A stretch of DNA of 64,000 nucleotides, taken from Paracoccus thiocyanatus. Its GTDB lineage: Bacteria; Pseudomonadota; Alphaproteobacteria; Rhodobacterales; Rhodobacteraceae. The stretch spans positions 62,001 to 126,000 of the forward strand of contig NZ_FTMK01000001.1 in assembly GCF_900156255.1 (NCBI RefSeq), read 5' to 3'. The position numbers were made by a program, and so were the translations under genes. Of the stretch, positions 27,162-35,516 are shown piece after piece (position 1 is the first letter of the stretch; the number at the start of each line of letters is the position of its first letter). The notes beneath the pieces are model-generated. The model had not been told where the DNA came from and did not search any database. It saw nothing but the letters and a program-made list of their open reading frames with translations.

Positions 27162-28123
27162 TGCTGGTCGTCCCCGAAAAGCAAATCGCGGGTCTGATGA
27201 CCCCCGAGGCGGCCTTCGAGGCCATCGAGGCGGTCTTCGCTTCGATGGCCCGGCGCAAGGCCCGGAACTTTCCCGTGGTGCGCGAGGCCATCGGCCATGA
27301 AGATGCGCTTTACGGCTTCAAGGGCGGCTTTGACGGCGTGGCGCTGGTGCTGGGGCTGAAGGCCGGCGGCTATTGGCCGTTGAACCAGAAGCATGGGCTG
27401 ATCAACCACCAGTCCACGGTGTTCCTGTTCGACCCCGATACCGGCCGGGTCGCGGCGGCGGTGGGCGGCAACCTGCTGACGGCGCTGCGCACCGCGGCGG
27501 CCTCGGCGGTGTCGATCAAATATCTGGCGCCCAAGGGGGCCAAGGTTCTGGGCATGATCGGCGCCGGCCACCAGTCCACCTTCCAGATGCGGGCGGCGGC
27601 CAATGTGCATCGGTTCGAAAAGGTCATCGGCTGGAACCCGCATCCCGAGATGCTGTCGCGCCTGGCCGATACCGCCACCGAGCTGGGCCTGCCCTTCGAG
27701 GCGGTCGAGCTGGACCGGCTGGGCACCGAGGCCGATGTGATCATCTCGATCACCTCGTCCTTCTCGGCCCTGCTGATGGACCAGCATGTCAAGGGCCCGA
27801 CCCATATCGCCGCCATGGGCACCGATACCAAGGGCAAGCAGGAACTGGACCCGGCGCTGGTCGCCCGCGCCCGGATCTATACCGACGAGATCGCGCAGTC
27901 GGTCAGCATCGGCGAATGCCAGCACGCCATCGCGGCGGGCCTGATCGCGCAGGAGGCGATCCGCGAACTGGGCGCCGTGGTCGCCGGCAGGGGTCCCGGC
28001 CGCGACGGCGCCGAGGTGACGCTGTTCGACGGCACCGGGGTCGGTTTGCAGGACCTGGCGGTGGCCGCGGCGGTCGTCGAACTGGCCAAACACAAGGGGG
28101 TGGCGCAAGAGGTCGAAATCTGA
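27161..28123 (+). CDS. bhcD: Iminosuccinate reductase BhcD
   Basis: A 320-residue member of the ornithine cyclodeaminase/mu-crystallin family. It has GFKGGFDGVALVLGLKAGGYWP, LLTALRTAAASAVSIKYLA with the Arg-Thr pair, and the Rossmann GMIGAGHQSTFQ. In the cycle it reduces iminosuccinate to aspartate, regenerating the amino donor for BhcA, so four enzymes turn two glyoxylates into oxaloacetate. The start is the ATG in TGATG at the end of bhcC; a longer frame inside bhcC is spurious. Confidence 0.95.
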   Translation: MLVVPEKQIAGLMTPEAAFEAIEAVFASMARRKARNFPVVREAIGHEDALYGFKGGFDGVALVLGLKAGGYWPLNQKHGLINHQSTVFLFDPDTGRVAAAVGGNLLTALRTAAASAVSIKYLAPKGAKVLGMIGAGHQSTFQMRAAANVHRFEKVIGWNPHPEMLSRLADTATELGLPFEAVELDRLGTEADVIISITSSFSALLMDQHVKGPTHIAAMGTDTKGKQELDPALVARARIYTDEIAQSVSIGECQHAIAAGLIAQEAIRELGAVVAGRGPGRDGAEVTLFDGTGVGLQDLAVAAAVVELAKHKGVAQEVEI

Positions 28124-28164
28124 CCCCTGCCGCTCGCGTCCTGAACAAGGGAGGATAAGGACGT

Positions 28165-29646
28165 ATGCAAGAACCCGTTACCAGCCCCGGCTTCGATCCG
28201 GTCGAGGAGCGCGTCGCCGCGCCTCGGCTGCTTGCCCTGGGCTTCCAGCATGTTCTGGTCATGTATGCCGGCGCCATCGCGGTGCCGCTGATCGTCGGCC
28301 GCGCCCTGCAACTGTCGCCGCAGGACGTGGCCTTTCTGATTTCGGCCGACCTTTTCGTCTGCGGCATCGTCACCATCATCCAAAGCTTCGGTGCCACGCA
28401 ATGGTTCGGCATCCGCCTGCCGGTGATGATGGGCGTGACATTCGCCGCCGTCGGGCCGATGGTCGCCATCGCCTCGGCCAATCCGGGGCAGGAAGGGGCG
28501 CGGATGATGTTCGGCGCCATCATGGCGGCGGGGGTGATCGCGATCTTCTTTGCGCCGCTGGTCGGCCAGTTGCTGCGCTTTTTCCCCAGCGTGGTCACGG
28601 GCACGGTGATCCTGGTGATCGGGGTCAGCCTGATGCCGGTCGGCATCAACTGGATCTTCGGCCTGCCGGTCGGCCCGACCGCCCCGCAGCTTGTCGATCC
28701 CGCAGCCCAGTCCTGGCTCGACACCGCCCGCGCCGCCGGCGGTGTTCCCGAAAGCGTCAGGCTGATGCCGACGGTCGCCAATCCCGAATACGCCTCGTTG
28801 CCGCGCATCCTGATCGGCATCACCGTACTGGCGGCGATCCTGCTGATCGCCCGCTATGCCCGCGGCTTCGTCGCCAATATCGCGGTGCTGCTGGGCATCG
28901 TCATCGGCGGGCTGCTGGCCGCGGCGCTTGGCATGATGCATTTCGACGGCATTGCCGAGGCCGCCTGGTTCGCCCCGATCAAGCCCCTGCATTTCGGCAT
29001 GCCGATCTTCGACCCGGTGATGATCCTGACCATGCTGCTGGTCATGTTCGTGACCATGATCGAATCGACCGGCATGTTCCTGGCGCTTTCCGACATCTGC
29101 GGGCGGCGCATGACCCCCAAGGCCCTGACCGCGGGTCTGCGCGTCGATGGGCTGGGCACCGCGATCGGCGGGCTTTTCAACACCTTCCCCTATACCTCCT
29201 TCAGCCAGAATGTCGGGCTGGTGGGCGTGACCGGCGTGCGCTCGCGCTTTGTCTGCGTGGCGGGCGGCGCGATCATGATCGTGCTGGGGCTGATCCCCAA
29301 GATGGGCGCGCTGGTCGAATCGCTGCCGACCACCGTTCTGGGCGGGGCGGGGCTGGTGATGTTCGGCATGGTCGCGGCGACCGGCATCCGCATCCTGTCC
29401 ACCGTCGATTTCAAGGGCAACCGCCACAACCTGTTCATCGTCGCGGTCTCGCTGGGGCTGGGCATGGTGCCGATGATCGCCCCCGACTTCAACCAGTGGC
29501 TGCCGCATTCGATGCACACGCTGATCCATTCCGGCATCCTGCTGGCCGCGCTTGCGGCGGTCGGGCTGAACTGGTTCTTCAACGGCGCCCCTCATACCAG
29601 CGACGAGGAAATCGCCGCCACAGCCCACGCGGCCGAGGCGCATTGA
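28165..29646 (+). CDS. NCS2-family purine permease (xanthine/urate type)
   Basis: A 493-residue membrane protein of the nucleobase-cation symporter-2 (NAT) family with about 14 helices. The N-terminus LLALGFQHVLVMYAGAIAVP and the signature SQNVGLVGVTGVRSR (Q-N-x-G-x4-T-G) are clear. The Gly after Thr in the signature is seen in xanthine and urate carriers rather than ascorbate ones. It starts only 41 bases after bhcD with an AGGAGG-like site and no terminator between, and its stop overlaps the start of the next gene (TGATG). This ties uptake of purines to the bhc operon. The exact substrate is not determined. Confidence 0.92.
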   Translation: MQEPVTSPGFDPVEERVAAPRLLALGFQHVLVMYAGAIAVPLIVGRALQLSPQDVAFLISADLFVCGIVTIIQSFGATQWFGIRLPVMMGVTFAAVGPMVAIASANPGQEGARMMFGAIMAAGVIAIFFAPLVGQLLRFFPSVVTGTVILVIGVSLMPVGINWIFGLPVGPTAPQLVDPAAQSWLDTARAAGGVPESVRLMPTVANPEYASLPRILIGITVLAAILLIARYARGFVANIAVLLGIVIGGLLAAALGMMHFDGIAEAAWFAPIKPLHFGMPIFDPVMILTMLLVMFVTMIESTGMFLALSDICGRRMTPKALTAGLRVDGLGTAIGGLFNTFPYTSFSQNVGLVGVTGVRSRFVCVAGGAIMIVLGLIPKMGALVESLPTTVLGGAGLVMFGMVAATGIRILSTVDFKGNRHNLFIVAVSLGLGMVPMIAPDFNQWLPHSMHTLIHSGILLAALAAVGLNWFFNGAPHTSDEEIAATAHAAEAH

Positions 29647-30989
29647 TGGCGAAACGCCTGCTCATCCGGGGCGCCGAAGTGGTCGTGACCATGGACGGCG
29701 CCCGGCGCGAGATCGCCGGCGGGGACGTGCTGGTCGAGGGCGGGGTCATCTCTGCCCTCGGCCCCGGCCTTTCGGCCGAGGGTGCTGAGGTGGTCGAGGC
29801 GCGGGGCTGCGTCGTCACCCCCGGCCTTGTCAACACGCATCACCACCTGTTCCAGACCCTGACCCGCGCCGTGCCCGCGGCCCAGGACGCGGCGCTGTTT
29901 GGCTGGCTGCGCAGCCTTTATCCGATCTGGGGCCGCATGACGCCCGGCGATATCCGCCTGTCCACGCAGATCGGGTTGGCGGAACTGGCGCTTTCGGGCT
30001 GCACCTGTTCGTCGGATCACCTGTATCTGTTCCCGAACGGCGCCCGGCTCGACGACAGCATCGAGGCGGCCTCGGAAATCGGCATCCGCTTCACCGCCAC
30101 CCGCGGCGCCATGTCGATCGGCGAATCCAAGGGCGGGCTGCCCCCCGATGCCCTGGTCGAGGATGAGGCCGCGATCCTTCGCGACAGCGAACGCCTGGTC
30201 GCAGCCTTCCACGACCCCGAAGCCGGCGCCATGGTGCAGGTCGGCCTTGCCCCCTGCTCGCCCTTTTCGGTCAGCCGGGAACTGATGCGCGACGCGGCGA
30301 TCCTGGCCCGCGAAATGGGCGTGCGACTGCACACCCACCTGGCCGAAAACGCCGAGGACGTGGCCTATTCGCTGGAAAACTTCGGCATGCTGCCCGGCGA
30401 CTATGCCGAAAGCCTGGGCTGGACCGGCGAGGATGTCTGGCACGCGCATTGCGTGAAACTGTCGGACAAGGAAATCGACCTCTTCGCCCGCACCGGCACC
30501 GGGGTCGCGCATTGCCCCTGTTCGAACGCGCGGCTCGCCTCGGGCATCGCCCCGGTGCGGCGGATGCGCGATGCGGGCGTGGCCCTGGGCCTGGGCGTCG
30601 ACGGCTCGGCCAGCAACGATTGCAGCCATCTCGGGCTCGAAGCGCGCCAGGCCATGCTGGTCGCCCGCCTGCGCGACGGCCCCGCCGCCATGGGCGCCCG
30701 CGAGGCGCTCGAGATCGCCACGCTTGGCGGCGCCCGCGTGCTGGGCCGCAGCGACATCGGCGCGCTGGAACCCGGCAAGCGCGCCGACCTGGTGCTTTGG
30801 GACGTCTCGGAACTGCCGGCCGCCGGGCAATGGGACCCGGTGGCGGCGCTGGTTTTCTGCGCACCGATCCGACCACGCGCGGTCTATGTGGAAGGCCGGG
30901 CCGTGGTGCAGGATCACCACCTGCTGACCGCAGACCCGAATCGGCTGAACGAACAGGCCCGCGCCGCCATCGCCCGGCTCGCGGATTGA
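29646..30989 (+). CDS. 8-oxoguanine deaminase
   Basis: A 447-residue amidohydrolase. The metal-binding motifs are NTHHHLFQTLTRAVPA, HTHLAEN, AHCVKLS and the catalytic Asp in LGVDGSASND. NTHHHLFQTLTR with SSDHLYLFPNG is the signature of the 8-oxoguanine deaminase subgroup (converting 8-oxoguanine to urate), not GuaD. Its product would enter the PuuD-UraH route below xanthine dehydrogenase. The start is the ATG in the TGATG overlap with the permease; an apparent 862-codon reading frame reaching back through the permease is a frame shadow. Confidence 0.88.
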   Translation: MAKRLLIRGAEVVVTMDGARREIAGGDVLVEGGVISALGPGLSAEGAEVVEARGCVVTPGLVNTHHHLFQTLTRAVPAAQDAALFGWLRSLYPIWGRMTPGDIRLSTQIGLAELALSGCTCSSDHLYLFPNGARLDDSIEAASEIGIRFTATRGAMSIGESKGGLPPDALVEDEAAILRDSERLVAAFHDPEAGAMVQVGLAPCSPFSVSRELMRDAAILAREMGVRLHTHLAENAEDVAYSLENFGMLPGDYAESLGWTGEDVWHAHCVKLSDKEIDLFARTGTGVAHCPCSNARLASGIAPVRRMRDAGVALGLGVDGSASNDCSHLGLEARQAMLVARLRDGPAAMGAREALEIATLGGARVLGRSDIGALEPGKRADLVLWDVSELPAAGQWDPVAALVFCAPIRPRAVYVEGRAVVQDHHLLTADPNRLNEQARAAIARLAD

Positions 30990-31006
30990 CCAAGGAAAGG
31001 ACGACA

Positions 31007-31357
31007 ATGCCCGGCTATCTGACCACCCATGTGCTCGACACCGCTAACGGCACGCCCGCACAGGGCATGCGGATCGAGCTTTACCGCCTGGACCCGGAAC
31101 GCCGGCTGATCGCGCAGACCGCGACCAATCACGACGGGCGCACCGACGCGCCGATCCTGCCCCAGGCGGACTTCCAGACCGGCGAATACGAGCTGGTCTT
31201 TCATGTCGGCGCCTGGCTTGACGGCATCGGCCACCAGGCGGCCAAGCCCCGCTTCCTCGACCAGGTGCCCTTGCGCTTCGGCATGTCCGAACAGGACCAT
31301 TACCATGTGCCGCTGCTGATCTCGCCCTACGGCTTCTCGACCTATCGCGGCAGTTGA
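31007..31357 (+). CDS. uraH: 5-hydroxyisourate hydrolase
   Basis: A 116-residue transthyretin-like protein that hydrolyses 5-hydroxyisourate, the PuuD product, to OHCU. The three active-site regions are visible: LTTHVLDTANGTPA with the catalytic His, NHDGRTDAPIL with the Arg, and the C-terminal tetrapeptide YRGS. The length equals that of bacterial HIUases, with no signal peptide. It lies 17 bases after the deaminase behind an AAGGAAAGGA site. It is the last gene of the run that begins with bhcA. Confidence 0.94.
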   Translation: MPGYLTTHVLDTANGTPAQGMRIELYRLDPERRLIAQTATNHDGRTDAPILPQADFQTGEYELVFHVGAWLDGIGHQAAKPRFLDQVPLRFGMSEQDHYHVPLLISPYGFSTYRGS

Positions 31358-31359
31358 CC

Positions 31360-31388
31360 GCTTCTTTCGTGCCCAAATATCCTGGGGG
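31360..31388 (-). repeat. Repeat copy B2 (CCCCCAGGATATTTGG element)
   Basis: Reverse-strand copy matching 17426-17454 at 28 of 29 positions. It begins three bases after the uraH stop codon and, as at 17.4 kb, lies beside GC-rich hairpins. Confidence 0.75.
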
Positions 31389-31410
31389 GCGAGGAGCGTC
31401 AGCGACGAGC

Positions 31411-31465
31411 GGGGCGAAGCCCCCGAACGAAAGATGGGGAATTGGCGGGGGCAAAAGCCCCCGCC
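31411..31465. terminator. Hairpins between uraH and livM
   Basis: GGGGC-GAA-GCCCC (31411-31423) and the strong GGCGGGGGC-AAAA-GCCCCCGCC (31444-31465) lie between the convergent uraH and livM genes. The second, a perfect nine-base stem, sits one base past the livM stop. It probably terminates both transcripts, though the T-run is weak. Confidence 0.55.
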
Positions 31466-31466
31466 G

Positions 31467-32807
31467 TCATTTCTCGGGCACCAGCCCGCGCGGGGCGAAG
31501 CGCAAGACCAGCAGCAGCACCAGCCCCAGCGCGATGAAGCGCATATGCGGCGCGCTGCCCAGCAAATGGTCGCGCAGCGCACCCGCGGGCAGGGGGCCGG
31601 TCAGCAGGCGCATCAGTTCGGGCCCCCAGACCTCGGCCTTGATCCACAGAAACCAGATCAGGATCGCGCCAAGGGCTGCGCCCCAGTTGTTGCCCGAGCC
31701 GCCGACGATCACCATCACCCAGATCAGGAAAGTATAGCGCAGCGGGTTGAAGCTGTTGGGCGACAACAGCCCGTCCAGCGTCACCATCATCGCGCCGGCA
31801 AGCCCGATCACCGCGCTGCCGATGACGAAGATCTGCAAATGCCGGCGGGTCACGTCCTTGCCCATCGCCTCGGCGGCGGTCTCGTTGTCGCGAATGGCGC
31901 GCATCATCCGCCCCCAGGGCGATTTCAGCGCCAGTTCCGCCAGCAGGATCAGCACCAGCAGCACCGCGCCGAACAGGCCCGCGTAAAGCAGCTTGACCCA
32001 GATGCCCGATGCCAGGGCCGGGCTCAGCCCCCATTCGGCGGCGCGGGCCACGAAATCGGGGTCGCTTTGCAGGTCCAGCTCATAGGGCACCGGGCGCGGG
32101 ATGCCCGAGACGTTCTTGACCCCGCGCGACAGCCATTCCTCGTTGCGCATCACCGCGACGATGATCTCGCCGATGCCCAGCGTGGCGATGGCCAGATAGT
32201 CCGAGCGCAGCCCCAGCGCCACCTTGCCCACCCCCCAGGCCGCGGCGGCGGCGAAAAGCGCGCCGACCGGCCAGGATAGCAGCACCGGCCAGCCCAAGCC
32301 GCCGATATGGCCGGCGCTTGCGGAATTGTTGGCCTCGATCGCCATCACCGCCGGGTCGAACAGCCAGCGGTAAAGCACGAAGCCCAGGCCCAGCACCGCG
32401 ACCAGCGCCGGCACCCGCATCAGCCCCGGCACGCGCCGCCAGGCCTGCGCCGCCAGCACCAGCGTGCCCAGCCCCACCAGCAGCGCCAGGACCACCCGCG
32501 GCCCGCCGGCAGCCCAGGCCCCCGCGACCGGCGCGGTCGAGACCAGCACCGGCGCCAGCCCGCCAAGCGCCAGAAAGCCCACGACGCCGGCGTTGAAAAG
32601 CCCGGCATAGCCCCATTGCATGTTGACCCCCAGCGCCATCACGGCCGAGATCAGCCCCATGTTCAGGATGGCCAGCGCGGTGTTCCAACTGCCGGAAAAG
32701 AGCGCGTTGCGAAAGCTGCCCTCGGCCAGGAACAGCAGCGCAAGCACCAGGAACAGGATCGGCGCGCGCCAGGGGCTGGAGGCATCGGCTTGGCGGATGT
32801 TCGACAT
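31467..32807 (-). CDS. livM: Branched-chain-amino-acid-type ABC permease LivM
   Basis: A 446-residue inner-membrane permease with about ten helices. The typical LivM segments are NMQWGYAGLFNAGVVGFLALGG near the start, LGLRSDYLAIATLGIGEIIVAV, and the EAA-like loop SPWGRMMRAIRDNETAAEAMG. It is on the long side for LivM because of a hydrophobic insert at about 95-150. Last gene of the five-gene importer operon, 12 bases after livH. Confidence 0.93.
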   Translation of the reverse strand: MSNIRQADASSPWRAPILFLVLALLFLAEGSFRNALFSGSWNTALAILNMGLISAVMALGVNMQWGYAGLFNAGVVGFLALGGLAPVLVSTAPVAGAWAAGGPRVVLALLVGLGTLVLAAQAWRRVPGLMRVPALVAVLGLGFVLYRWLFDPAVMAIEANNSASAGHIGGLGWPVLLSWPVGALFAAAAAWGVGKVALGLRSDYLAIATLGIGEIIVAVMRNEEWLSRGVKNVSGIPRPVPYELDLQSDPDFVARAAEWGLSPALASGIWVKLLYAGLFGAVLLVLILLAELALKSPWGRMMRAIRDNETAAEAMGKDVTRRHLQIFVIGSAVIGLAGAMMVTLDGLLSPNSFNPLRYTFLIWVMVIVGGSGNNWGAALGAILIWFLWIKAEVWGPELMRLLTGPLPAGALRDHLLGSAPHMRFIALGLVLLLVLRFAPRGLVPEK

Positions 32808-32819
32808 GGAAAACCCCCT

Positions 32820-33821
32820 TCAGACGGATTTGCCGCGCAGCAGGCCGGTCGGCCGGAACAGCAGCACCACGATCAGGATCACGAAGCTGACCGCGAACTT
32901 GTATTCGGTGGACAGCAATTGCAGCAGGCCCTGGGGCTCGAACCCCAGATAGGTGGCGATCTTCTTCCAGGGATAGGTCACGGCCACCTCGGAAAAGGCG
33001 ACGATGAAGCCGCCCGCGACCGCGCCCAGCGGGTTGCCAAGGCCGCCGACGATAGAGGCGGCAAAGATCGGCAGCAGGATCTGGAAATAGTTGAAGACCT
33101 TGAAGGACTTGTCCAGCCCGTAAAGCGTGCCCGCCGTCACCGCCAGCGCCGTGGCGATCAGCCAGGTCAGGCGCACCACCCGTTCGGGGTCGATGCCCGA
33201 CAAGAGCGCCAGATCCTCGTTGTCGGAATAGGCCCGCATCGCCTTGCCGGCGCGCGAGCGGTTCAGGAACCGGAACAGCCCCCAGCAGGCCAGCGCCGTC
33301 ACCACCAGGGTGATAAGCTGGCTGACCCGCAGCGACAGCCCCTCGGACAGGCCGGTCCAGTCGCGAAAGTCGCGCACGGTAAAGACGAAGCGCGCCCCGT
33401 CGTCAAAGCGGATCTCATCGACGCCGATGATCAGCCGCGTCAGCCCGTTCATGATGAACATCACCCCGACCGAGGCCATGACCAGGATGATCGGCGCCGA
33501 GCGCTTGCGGCGATAGAAGCGATAGACCGCGCGGTCGGTGCCTAGGATGAAGACCGCGCTGAGCGCGATGCCGAAGGGCAGGGCCAGCAGCGCGGTGGGC
33601 AGCGGGCCCAGGCCGATGCCCAGGGCTTGCAGCCCCCAGGTGATCAGGATCACCATCGCGGCGCCAAAGGCCATGGTGTCGCCATGGGCGAAGTTGGAAA
33701 AGCGCAGGATGCCATAGATCAGCGTCACCCCCAGCGCGCCAAGCGCCAGTTGCGCGCCGTAAGAGGCGGCGGGGATCACCACGAAGTTCAGGATGGCCAC
33801 AAGGGCGTTCAGCAGGTCCAT
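32820..33821 (-). CDS. livH: Branched-chain-amino-acid-type ABC permease LivH
   Basis: A 333-residue inner-membrane permease with about eight helices. It carries GVTLIYGILRFSNFAHGDTMAFG, the pattern of LivH-type proteins, and the cytoplasmic coupling loop SRAGKAMRAYSDNEDLALLSGI. It forms the transmembrane pore with LivM. It is three bases downstream of livF. Confidence 0.94.
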   Translation of the reverse strand: MDLLNALVAILNFVVIPAASYGAQLALGALGVTLIYGILRFSNFAHGDTMAFGAAMVILITWGLQALGIGLGPLPTALLALPFGIALSAVFILGTDRAVYRFYRRKRSAPIILVMASVGVMFIMNGLTRLIIGVDEIRFDDGARFVFTVRDFRDWTGLSEGLSLRVSQLITLVVTALACWGLFRFLNRSRAGKAMRAYSDNEDLALLSGIDPERVVRLTWLIATALAVTAGTLYGLDKSFKVFNYFQILLPIFAASIVGGLGNPLGAVAGGFIVAFSEVAVTYPWKKIATYLGFEPQGLLQLLSTEYKFAVSFVILIVVLLFRPTGLLRGKSV

Positions 33822-33824
33822 CTT

Positions 33825-34535
33825 TCAGCCCCCCAGGAAGGTGCGGCGGACCTCGGGGTCGGCCAGCAAAGCCTGCCCGCTGTCGGTGTAACGGTTGGCG
33901 CCCTGCACCAGCACATAGCCGATATCGGCGATTTCCAGCGCCTGCCGGGCGTTCTGTTCCACCATCAGGATGGAAATGCCGGTGCGGGCGACCTCGATGA
34001 TGCGGTCGAAAAGCTCGTCCATGACGATGGGGCTGACGCCCGCCGTCGGTTCGTCCAGCATCAAGAGGCTGGGCCGGGTCATCAGCGCCCGGCCGACGGC
34101 GACCTGCTGGCGCTGGCCGCCCGACAATTCGCCGGCATTCTGCTTGCGCTTGTCGGCCACGGCCGGGAACAGGTCATAGACCTGTTCAAGGGTGCCGGTG
34201 AAATCGTCCTGCCGGATATAGGCGCCCATTTCCAGGTTTTCCTCGACCGTCATGGTCGGGAAGATGTTGTGGGTCTGCGGCACGAAGCCCATGCCCTTGC
34301 GCACCCGCTCTTGCGGGGTCAGGCCGGTAATATCCTCGCCCGCCAGCGTCACGCGGCCTTCGCGCAGGGCCAGCATGCCGAAGACCGCCTTCATCGCCGT
34401 GGATTTGCCGGCGCCGTTCGGGCCGACGATCACCGCGATCTGCCCCTTGTCCACGGTCAGGGTGCAGCCGTTCAGGATGTCGGCCTTGCCATAGCCGCCG
34501 CGCATGGCGGTGGCGGAAAGATAGGGTTCTGCCAT
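33825..34535 (-). CDS. livF: ABC transporter ATP-binding protein LivF
   Basis: A 236-residue ATPase: Walker A GPNGAGKST, signature LSGGQRQQVAVGRAL, Walker B LLMLDEPTAGVSP and the switch region MVEQNARQALEIAD that marks LivF-type subunits. The start overlaps the livG stop by one base. It would energise transport as a heterodimer with LivG. Confidence 0.94.
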   Translation of the reverse strand: MAEPYLSATAMRGGYGKADILNGCTLTVDKGQIAVIVGPNGAGKSTAMKAVFGMLALREGRVTLAGEDITGLTPQERVRKGMGFVPQTHNIFPTMTVEENLEMGAYIRQDDFTGTLEQVYDLFPAVADKRKQNAGELSGGQRQQVAVGRALMTRPSLLMLDEPTAGVSPIVMDELFDRIIEVARTGISILMVEQNARQALEIADIGYVLVQGANRYTDSGQALLADPEVRRTFLGG

Positions 34536-35413
34536 CACATTCCCCCCGCCGGCTTGCCGTCGCCGCCCTGGCCCGCCTCGGCCCCCAGGCCGGGCTGGGC
34601 GCCGTGGCTTTCGCCAAAGGCGGCTTCCTCGGCCACTTCGGCCGCGACCTTGTTCTTGAGCCCGGTGCCAAGATAGGCTTCGATCACCGCCTCGTTCTTC
34701 ATGATGCTGGAGGCGCTGCCCTGGGCCAGGACCTTGCCCGCCGCCATGACGATCACCGGGTCGCACAGCCGGCCGATGAAATCCATGTCGTGTTCGATCA
34801 CGCAAAAAGTATAGCCGCGCTCCTTGTTCAGCCGCACGATGGCATCGCCGATGGTGCCCAGCAGCGTGCGGTTCACCCCGGCGCCGACCTCGTCCAGGAA
34901 CACGATCCGGGCATCCACCATCATGGTGCGGCCCAGTTCCAGCAGCTTCTTTTGCCCGCCGGACAGGTTGCCGGCCTTTTCGTCGGCGACATGGGAAATA
35001 GTCAGGAACTCCAGCACCTCGTCGGCCTTTTTGCGCAGCGCGCGTTCCTCGGCGCGGATGCGGCCGCGGCGCAGCCAGGTGTTCAGCAGCGTCTCGCCGC
35101 ATTGGCCGCCGGGGACCATCATCAGGTTCTCGCGCACCGTCATCGACGAAAACTCATGCGCAAGCTGAAAGGTGCGCAACAGCCCCTTGTGGAACAGTTC
35201 ATGCGGCGGCAGGCCGGTGATATCCTCGCCCGCCATGGTGACGCGGCCGGAAGTCGGTTTCAAAACCCCGGCGATCACGTTGAAAAGGGTGGATTTTCCG
35301 GCGCCGTTCGGGCCGATCAAGCCGGTGATCGAACCTTTTTCGATGGTCAGGCTGGCGCCGTCCACGGCGCGGAAGCCTCCGAAATGCCTGTGCAGGTCGT
35401 GGACCTGGATCAT
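34535..35413 (-). CDS. livG: ABC transporter ATP-binding protein LivG
   Basis: A 292-residue ATPase with Walker A GPNGAGKST, LSGGQKKLLELGRTM, Walker B VFLDEVGAGVN and EHDMDFIGRLCDPVIVM as in LivG. Walker B ends DEVGAG instead of the usual DEPxAG, an unremarkable variant in this subfamily. I chose the ATG at 35413 because GGGGAG lies at the right distance before it; upstream ATGs at 35431 and 35440 lack such a site. A Gly/Ala-rich tail of about 35 residues extends beyond the usual end. Confidence 0.92.
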   Translation of the reverse strand: MIQVHDLHRHFGGFRAVDGASLTIEKGSITGLIGPNGAGKSTLFNVIAGVLKPTSGRVTMAGEDITGLPPHELFHKGLLRTFQLAHEFSSMTVRENLMMVPGGQCGETLLNTWLRRGRIRAEERALRKKADEVLEFLTISHVADEKAGNLSGGQKKLLELGRTMMVDARIVFLDEVGAGVNRTLLGTIGDAIVRLNKERGYTFCVIEHDMDFIGRLCDPVIVMAAGKVLAQGSASSIMKNEAVIEAYLGTGLKNKVAAEVAEEAAFGESHGAQPGLGAEAGQGGDGKPAGGM

Positions 35414-35475
35414 AATGCTCCCCAGCTTCATGCGATGCATGAAGGATTACCCTTACGGGATTGTTTCTTTTTAAG

Positions 35476-35499
35476 AAAAGGGCCCGGAAACCCGGACCC
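35476..35499 (-). terminator. Intra-operon terminator after the binding-protein gene
   Basis: On the minus strand GGGTCCGG and CCGGGCCC pair with loop GTTT (one G-T pair) and are followed by TTTTC. It lies in the 103-base gap between the binding-protein gene and livG. A leaky terminator here would keep the binding protein in excess over the membrane complex, as is common in such operons. Confidence 0.75.
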
Positions 35500-35516
35500 T
35501 TCCTGATCGGGCGACC

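Noticed and set aside
28401..29645. An N-terminal extension of the 8-oxoguanine deaminase reaching back through the permease gene
   Set aside because: The extension is a different frame of the permease. The deaminase fold begins at the ATG at 29646, which overlaps the permease stop as TGATG.
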